This document shows positions 60,665-64,000 of a DNA stretch of 64,000 nucleotides, piece after piece. Numbering within the stretch: position 1 is the stretch's first letter; the number at the start of each line of letters is the position of its first letter. The notes beneath the pieces are model-generated. The model searched no databases. It saw nothing but the letters and a program-made list of their open reading frames with translations, and was not told where the DNA came from. The stretch is from assembly GCA_040388665.1 (NCBI GenBank), contig JAZKBL010000013.1:1-64000 (forward strand), written 5' to 3'. The position numbers and the translations under genes are program-made. Source of the stretch: DAHVFY01 sp040388665. Its GTDB lineage: Bacteria > Chlamydiota > Chlamydiia > Chlamydiales > Rhabdochlamydiaceae.

Positions 60665-60823
60665 ATGTCAAGACACGCCAGTTATGGAAAATCAAGTAAA
60701 GGAGCCAAAAAACGCAATGTATTAAAGCGTTTTGAAAGAATTGATGTCCTAAGAGAACTTGGAAAATGGAAAGATGGTGAAAACAAAAAAGTCACTGGAC
60801 TCCCTAAAACACCTATCCTGTGA
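60665..60823 (+). CDS. Small basic protein (TIGR04137-like)
   Basis: A 52-aa protein, MSRHASYGKSSKGAKKRNVL then KRFERIDVLRELGKWKDGE and ending VTGLPKTPIL. The RNVLKRFERI..L...GKW..G....GLPKT pattern matches, as I recall, the 'small basic protein' family shared by Chlamydiae, Verrucomicrobia and Planctomycetes. Role unknown. The stop overlaps the ybeY start as GTGA. Confidence 0.85.
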   Translation: MSRHASYGKSSKGAKKRNVLKRFERIDVLRELGKWKDGENKKVTGLPKTPIL

Positions 60824-61281
60824 ACATCACTTTTTACAATAGTCAACAAGCACTCGACGTTTCTTACGTTTTTGTGCAAGAGCTTGCTCACTCTGTTTTT
60901 AAAACGCTTGAGCAAGTCCTCCCTAGCGAATTAATCATTCATCTTGTCGACAAAGAAACCATCACAAAATTACATGCTGATTTTTTCAACGACCCCACTC
61001 CAACCGATTGCATTTCGTTTCCTTTAGACGATCTAGATGCCCATGACGATACAGGTTACATCCTACTTGGCGAAATCTTTGTCTGTCCTGAAGTTGCCAT
61101 TGAATACGCTTGCCTAAATGATAAAAAACCGATCGAAGAAACAGCGCTTTACATCATCCACGGCATTCTCCATTTATTAGGCTATGATGATATCGAAGAA
61201 AAAGATCGCCTTAAAATGCGCTCTTTAGAGGATCTTTGTATGAATAAATATTTTTCCATTGCCGAAAAGCAAGTCCTTTAA
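60820..61281 (+). CDS. ybeY: Endoribonuclease / rRNA maturation factor YbeY
   Basis: A 153-aa protein starting at GTG 60820, coupled to the preceding stop. The body shows NDPTPTDCISFPLDD (family: .TDVLSFP) and LLGEIFVCPEVA (GDI.I). The zinc motif reads HGILHLLGYDDIEE, with the usual third His (GYDH) replaced by Asp; the GAT codon is clear. YbeY trims rRNA 3' ends and acts in ribosome quality control. Asp can coordinate zinc, so activity may persist. Confidence 0.9.
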   Translation: MNITFYNSQQALDVSYVFVQELAHSVFKTLEQVLPSELIIHLVDKETITKLHADFFNDPTPTDCISFPLDDLDAHDDTGYILLGEIFVCPEVAIEYACLNDKKPIEETALYIIHGILHLLGYDDIEEKDRLKMRSLEDLCMNKYFSIAEKQVL

Positions 61282-61302
61282 GTTTAATGCAAATATAATT
61301 TT

Positions 61303-62571
61303 ATGTTGTTTAGAACACTGCTCTTTACCCTTTTATCCTTAACTGGCACAAGCCTTCTTTCAGGCTTTTTGATTGCTCTGCAGCGCTTGGGAAGAATTCA
61401 ACTAGAAGAAGAGTGGGAAGAGACAAGCTCTCTCTTTTTTTTCGAACGAATTGCTACATTCCTTTTCAACAAAAAAAAATGGGAAGGGATCGTCTTTTCT
61501 ATCGGCTTCAGCAAAAATATCTGTCTGTTTTTCTACGCAATTTTTGCTTTTCTCTTCTTCTCTCTTGAAAAGCCCTCCGTTTTTTCATGGGAGATCTCAG
61601 CTTCTCTATTGCTTTATCTCGTTGTTGATATTTTAATGACATTTCTAGCGCTACTTAAGCCGAAATTTTATTTTACCTTCTTCTCTCCTCTTGCAGCACT
61701 TTTTCTTGTTGTATTATGTCCTCTTTCAACTCTGTTTTTTCGTTTGCAAAAACTGGTTGTTCCAAGCCCTGCGCGAGACAAAAGTTTTCGAATTCGAGAC
61801 AAAATTATAGAGATTTTCCACGAATCAGATTTAAGTCCGCATCTCGATAGCAACGATCAAAAACTCATCCTTTCCGTTGCGTCATTTAAAGAGCGCATTG
61901 CAAGAGAGGTCATGGTCCCAAGAATTGATGTTTTCAGCTTACCCGCAGATACAACAATAAGAGAAGCAGCTCAGAGCTTTCTTGCAGAGGGTTATAGCCG
62001 CATTCCTGTGTATAGAGAAAATGTTGATAATGTCATTGGAGTCCTTCTTTACAAAGACGTTCTTAACATCTACGCAAGAACTGAAGTTTCAGAACAACTT
62101 AATGACCCCATTGAAAGCTTAACTAAGCCTGTTCTTTACACTCCTGAAACAAAAAAAATCTCTCATCTGCTTCAAGAATTTCGCAACAAGCAAATTCATC
62201 TTGCAATTGTTGTTGATGAATATGGAGGAACCGAGGGTATTGTTACGATTGAAGATATTTTAGAAGAGCTTGTCGGTGAAATTGCCGATGAGTATGATGC
62301 TCTTGAAGAGCTTCTTTATACCCCCTTAGCTACAGGCGGCTGGATCATTGACGCTCGGATGAATATCATAGATCTTGAAGAAGAACTTGGCATTGCTATC
62401 CCTTCAAGCCCTGAATACGACACAATCGGCGGGTACATTTTCCATCGAGCAGGAGCTATTCCATTAAAAGGATGGCGTATCCATCTCGATGAGTACGACC
62501 TAGAAGTCCTAAGCTCTAACGAGCGCTCTATCGAAAAGATTCGCATTACCCCTCATCCTACTAGCGATTAA
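61303..62571 (+). CDS. CBS-domain / CorC-HlyC membrane protein
   Basis: A 422-aa protein. The N-terminal ~150 residues form about four membrane helices (LFTLLSLTGTSLLSGFLIALQRLG, ICLFFYAIFAFLFFSLE, LLLYLVVDILMTFLALL, ALFLVVLCPLSTLFF) that are divergent from standard DUF21. It then has EVMVPRIDVFSLPADTTIREAAQSFLAEGYSRIPVYRENVDNVIGVLLYKDVL (CBS 1), IHLAIVVDEYGGTEGIVTIEDILEELVGEI (CBS 2) and a C-terminal CorC_HlyC domain. Often called hemolysin-related; the family is now linked to magnesium/cobalt efflux. Follows ybeY as in Chlamydia (CT422-CT423 as I recall). Confidence 0.9.
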   Translation: MLFRTLLFTLLSLTGTSLLSGFLIALQRLGRIQLEEEWEETSSLFFFERIATFLFNKKKWEGIVFSIGFSKNICLFFYAIFAFLFFSLEKPSVFSWEISASLLLYLVVDILMTFLALLKPKFYFTFFSPLAALFLVVLCPLSTLFFRLQKLVVPSPARDKSFRIRDKIIEIFHESDLSPHLDSNDQKLILSVASFKERIAREVMVPRIDVFSLPADTTIREAAQSFLAEGYSRIPVYRENVDNVIGVLLYKDVLNIYARTEVSEQLNDPIESLTKPVLYTPETKKISHLLQEFRNKQIHLAIVVDEYGGTEGIVTIEDILEELVGEIADEYDALEELLYTPLATGGWIIDARMNIIDLEEELGIAIPSSPEYDTIGGYIFHRAGAIPLKGWRIHLDEYDLEVLSSNERSIEKIRITPHPTSD

Positions 62572-62649
62572 ATCTCTCTTAAGGCACAATACATACACAA
62601 CGTAAGTTCAGTGCTGCACATCAGTATTGTTTGAAGGAGGAATCGTTTC

Positions 62650-64000
62650 ATGCGAAGGTCTATCTGTTTTTGTGAGCCCAATTCGGCATTTGCCGGCAAC
62701 GTTTCAACTTGGAAATTCTGCTACACTTCCTCTACGAACTTACCAAAAGGAACAAAGCTGCGCTTCGACCTTCTTTCTAATGGGAATGAAAATGACTGGC
62801 AGCTTCCTCAAACAAATATAAAAGTAAAAGAAAACCTCATTTGGCTTGAGCTTGACGACAAAAAGTTGATCCCGGCTCAAGAAATCGATGTCAAGGACGC
62901 TTTCGTTCCTTCTTATGAATTTACTCTTTCTTCTGAAGTGAAAGCCGGTGACACGATCTCCATTTTTATCGGCACTCCGGACAAAGCTGAAAGCAAAGAA
63001 AAAGGAAATCGGGCTCAAATTGCCACGCAAAGACGCCGTCCCTTTCATCTCTATATTGATCCTAAAGGAAAAGGAGATTTTCGCGACCCTGAAATCCTTA
63101 CCCTTGATGTCCGGGGCAATGTTCTTGAAAACATCCGCATTATCGCGCCCTCCATCGTCGCAAAAAATAAACGTTTTGATGTCATCGTGCGTTTTGAAGA
63201 TCAACATGGGAATCTGACAAGCAATGCCGCTGAAGGAACCCTGATTGAACTTTCTTATGAACATCTTCGGGAAAACCTTAACTGGAAGCTCTTCGTACCA
63301 GAAACTGGATTCATCAACCTTCCTAACCTCTATTTTAACGAACCGGGCATCTACAGGATTCAGCTGCTTAACTTACAAACCGGTGAAAAGTTTTTATCAA
63401 CGCCAATTAAATGCTTTGCAGATTTTGACAAAAGTCTTTTCTGGGGCATGCTTCATGGAGAATCTGAACGCTACGATGCAACATCGAGTATTGAAGTCTG
63501 TTTGCGTCATTTTCGCGATGAAAAATCCTTACAGTTTTTTGCAGCGTCCCCTTTTGAAGATATCGAAGAAACTTCTAACGAAGATTGGAAGACAATTTCT
63601 GGGCAAATTGCTGAATTTAACGAATATCATCGTTTTGTAACTTTCCTCGGATTTCAATGGTTTGAAGCTACCCCTGAAGAAGGTTTACGGCACATTATTT
63701 ATTCCAAGGAAAACAAACCGATTTTGCGCAAAAAGGATTCTAAATCAAGCTCTCTAAAAAAAATCTATAAAAGCCATACTCCAAAAGACATGATCTCAGT
63801 TCCCTGTTTCACAATGGGAAAAGGTTTTCAAACCACTTTTGAAGACTTTACACCAGAATATGAACGGGTCGTCGAAATTTATAATGCATGGGGTTCTTCT
63901 GAGTGTTCTTCAAAAGAGGGAAACTTAAGACCCATTATTGCGCATGAAAAAAACGGTATTTCTGAAACTGAGGCCGGCTCCATCCGCAGAGCACTCAACC
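62650..64000 (+). CDS. DUF3604-like protein, N-terminal part (runs off the window)
   Basis: An open frame of 450 codons from ATG 62650 to the window edge with no stop; GGAGG lies 9 bases upstream. Residues about 1-250 look like beta-rich domains (IRIIAPSIVAKNKRFDVIVRFEDQHGN is a typical immunoglobulin-like segment). From 260, LFWGMLHGESERYDATSSIEVCLRHFRD, NEYHRFVTFLGFQWFEATPEEGLRHIIY and RVVEIYNAWGSSECS follow the DUF3604 pattern (YWGDLHGQ..., FVTFPGYEW...). The usual acidic residue of GDLHG is Met267, and the TDHD-like site reads SPFED, so the metal site seems eroded. No signal peptide from this start. Product and full length cannot be given. Confidence 0.75.
   Translation, partial: MRRSICFCEPNSAFAGNVSTWKFCYTSSTNLPKGTKLRFDLLSNGNENDWQLPQTNIKVKENLIWLELDDKKLIPAQEIDVKDAFVPSYEFTLSSEVKAGDTISIFIGTPDKAESKEKGNRAQIATQRRRPFHLYIDPKGKGDFRDPEILTLDVRGNVLENIRIIAPSIVAKNKRFDVIVRFEDQHGNLTSNAAEGTLIELSYEHLRENLNWKLFVPETGFINLPNLYFNEPGIYRIQLLNLQTGEKFLSTPIKCFADFDKSLFWGMLHGESERYDATSSIEVCLRHFRDEKSLQFFAASPFEDIEETSNEDWKTISGQIAEFNEYHRFVTFLGFQWFEATPEEGLRHIIYSKENKPILRKKDSKSSSLKKIYKSHTPKDMISVPCFTMGKGFQTTFEDFTPEYERVVEIYNAWGSSECSSKEGNLRPIIAHEKNGISETEAGSIRRALN

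Noticed and set aside
1..64000. tRNA, rRNA, CRISPR arrays or insertion sequences
   Set aside because: No T-loop/cloverleaf pattern, no regularly spaced direct repeats and no transposase motifs were seen by eye; a covariance-model scan could still find a short RNA.

Overview
The window looks like a chromosomal segment of a member of the Chlamydiae outside the Chlamydiaceae (a Parachlamydia/Waddlia/Simkania-type environmental chlamydia). Several gene clusters match chlamydial order as I remember it from Chlamydia trachomatis. These are hemW, then a large lineage-specific protein, then the RsmI/YraL-type methylase, holA and an Hc2-like basic protein (4899-5072); L33 followed by a LolC/E-like permease and LolD; and two tiny basic proteins followed by YbeY and a CBS-domain protein. 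A short RodZ, GatCAB, and many large low-similarity candidate effectors fit the same picture. Species cannot be named from the sequence alone, and the synteny statements rest on memory rather than a search.

Layout. 1-6.6 kb: end of hemW, a 757-aa inclusion-protein-like gene, rsmI-like/holA, a mini histone-like gene and rimO. 6.7-10.4 kb: oppBCDF without oppA. 10.4-16.2 kb: an amino-acid permease/USP fusion, an LRR protein with a C-terminal region colinear with the NEL ubiquitin-ligase domain, and a kinase/FGE-fold protein whose kinase lacks the catalytic Asp. 16.3-21.4 kb: a YyaL-type thioredoxin-fold protein and rodZ (leftward), then rnhC and recN (rightward). 21.5-31 kb: a 1652-aa protein with a nucleotidyltransferase motif and an internal 255-residue duplication, an outer-membrane barrel, and small membrane and secreted proteins. 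31-41 kb: gatCAB, a complete RND tripartite efflux operon and xerD. 41-46 kb: three tandem paralogous membrane proteins and adk. 46-49 kb: a secreted TPS/FHA-domain protein. 48.7-59 kb: a long rightward run (rpmG, LolCE/D, ugd, prenyl synthase, a PI3/4-kinase-like protein, sugar transferase, MreD-like, folD, rnr). 59-64 kb: paired DUF502 proteins, two small basic proteins, ybeY, a CBS/CorC protein and the start of a DUF3604-like gene that runs off the end.

Non-coding structure. Near-perfect inverted repeats built on the motif AACGCAAAGACGCAAAG recur between genes (5081-5194, 14357-14434, 29251-29328, about 31029-31130, and a lone degenerate arm near 6611). Two different long palindromes lie at 18736-18858 and 34431-34591. 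Several strong intrinsic terminators and sigma70-type promoters are readable. I saw no tRNA, rRNA, CRISPR array or insertion sequence. No gene-free stretch exceeds 300 bases.

Themes. Housekeeping operons are interleaved with probable host-interaction genes: the LRR-NEL protein, the pseudokinase, the NTase giant, the PI3/4K-like protein, the Inc-like proteins and the TPS protein. These candidate effectors are the most novel content. Their functions are inferred from motifs read by eye.
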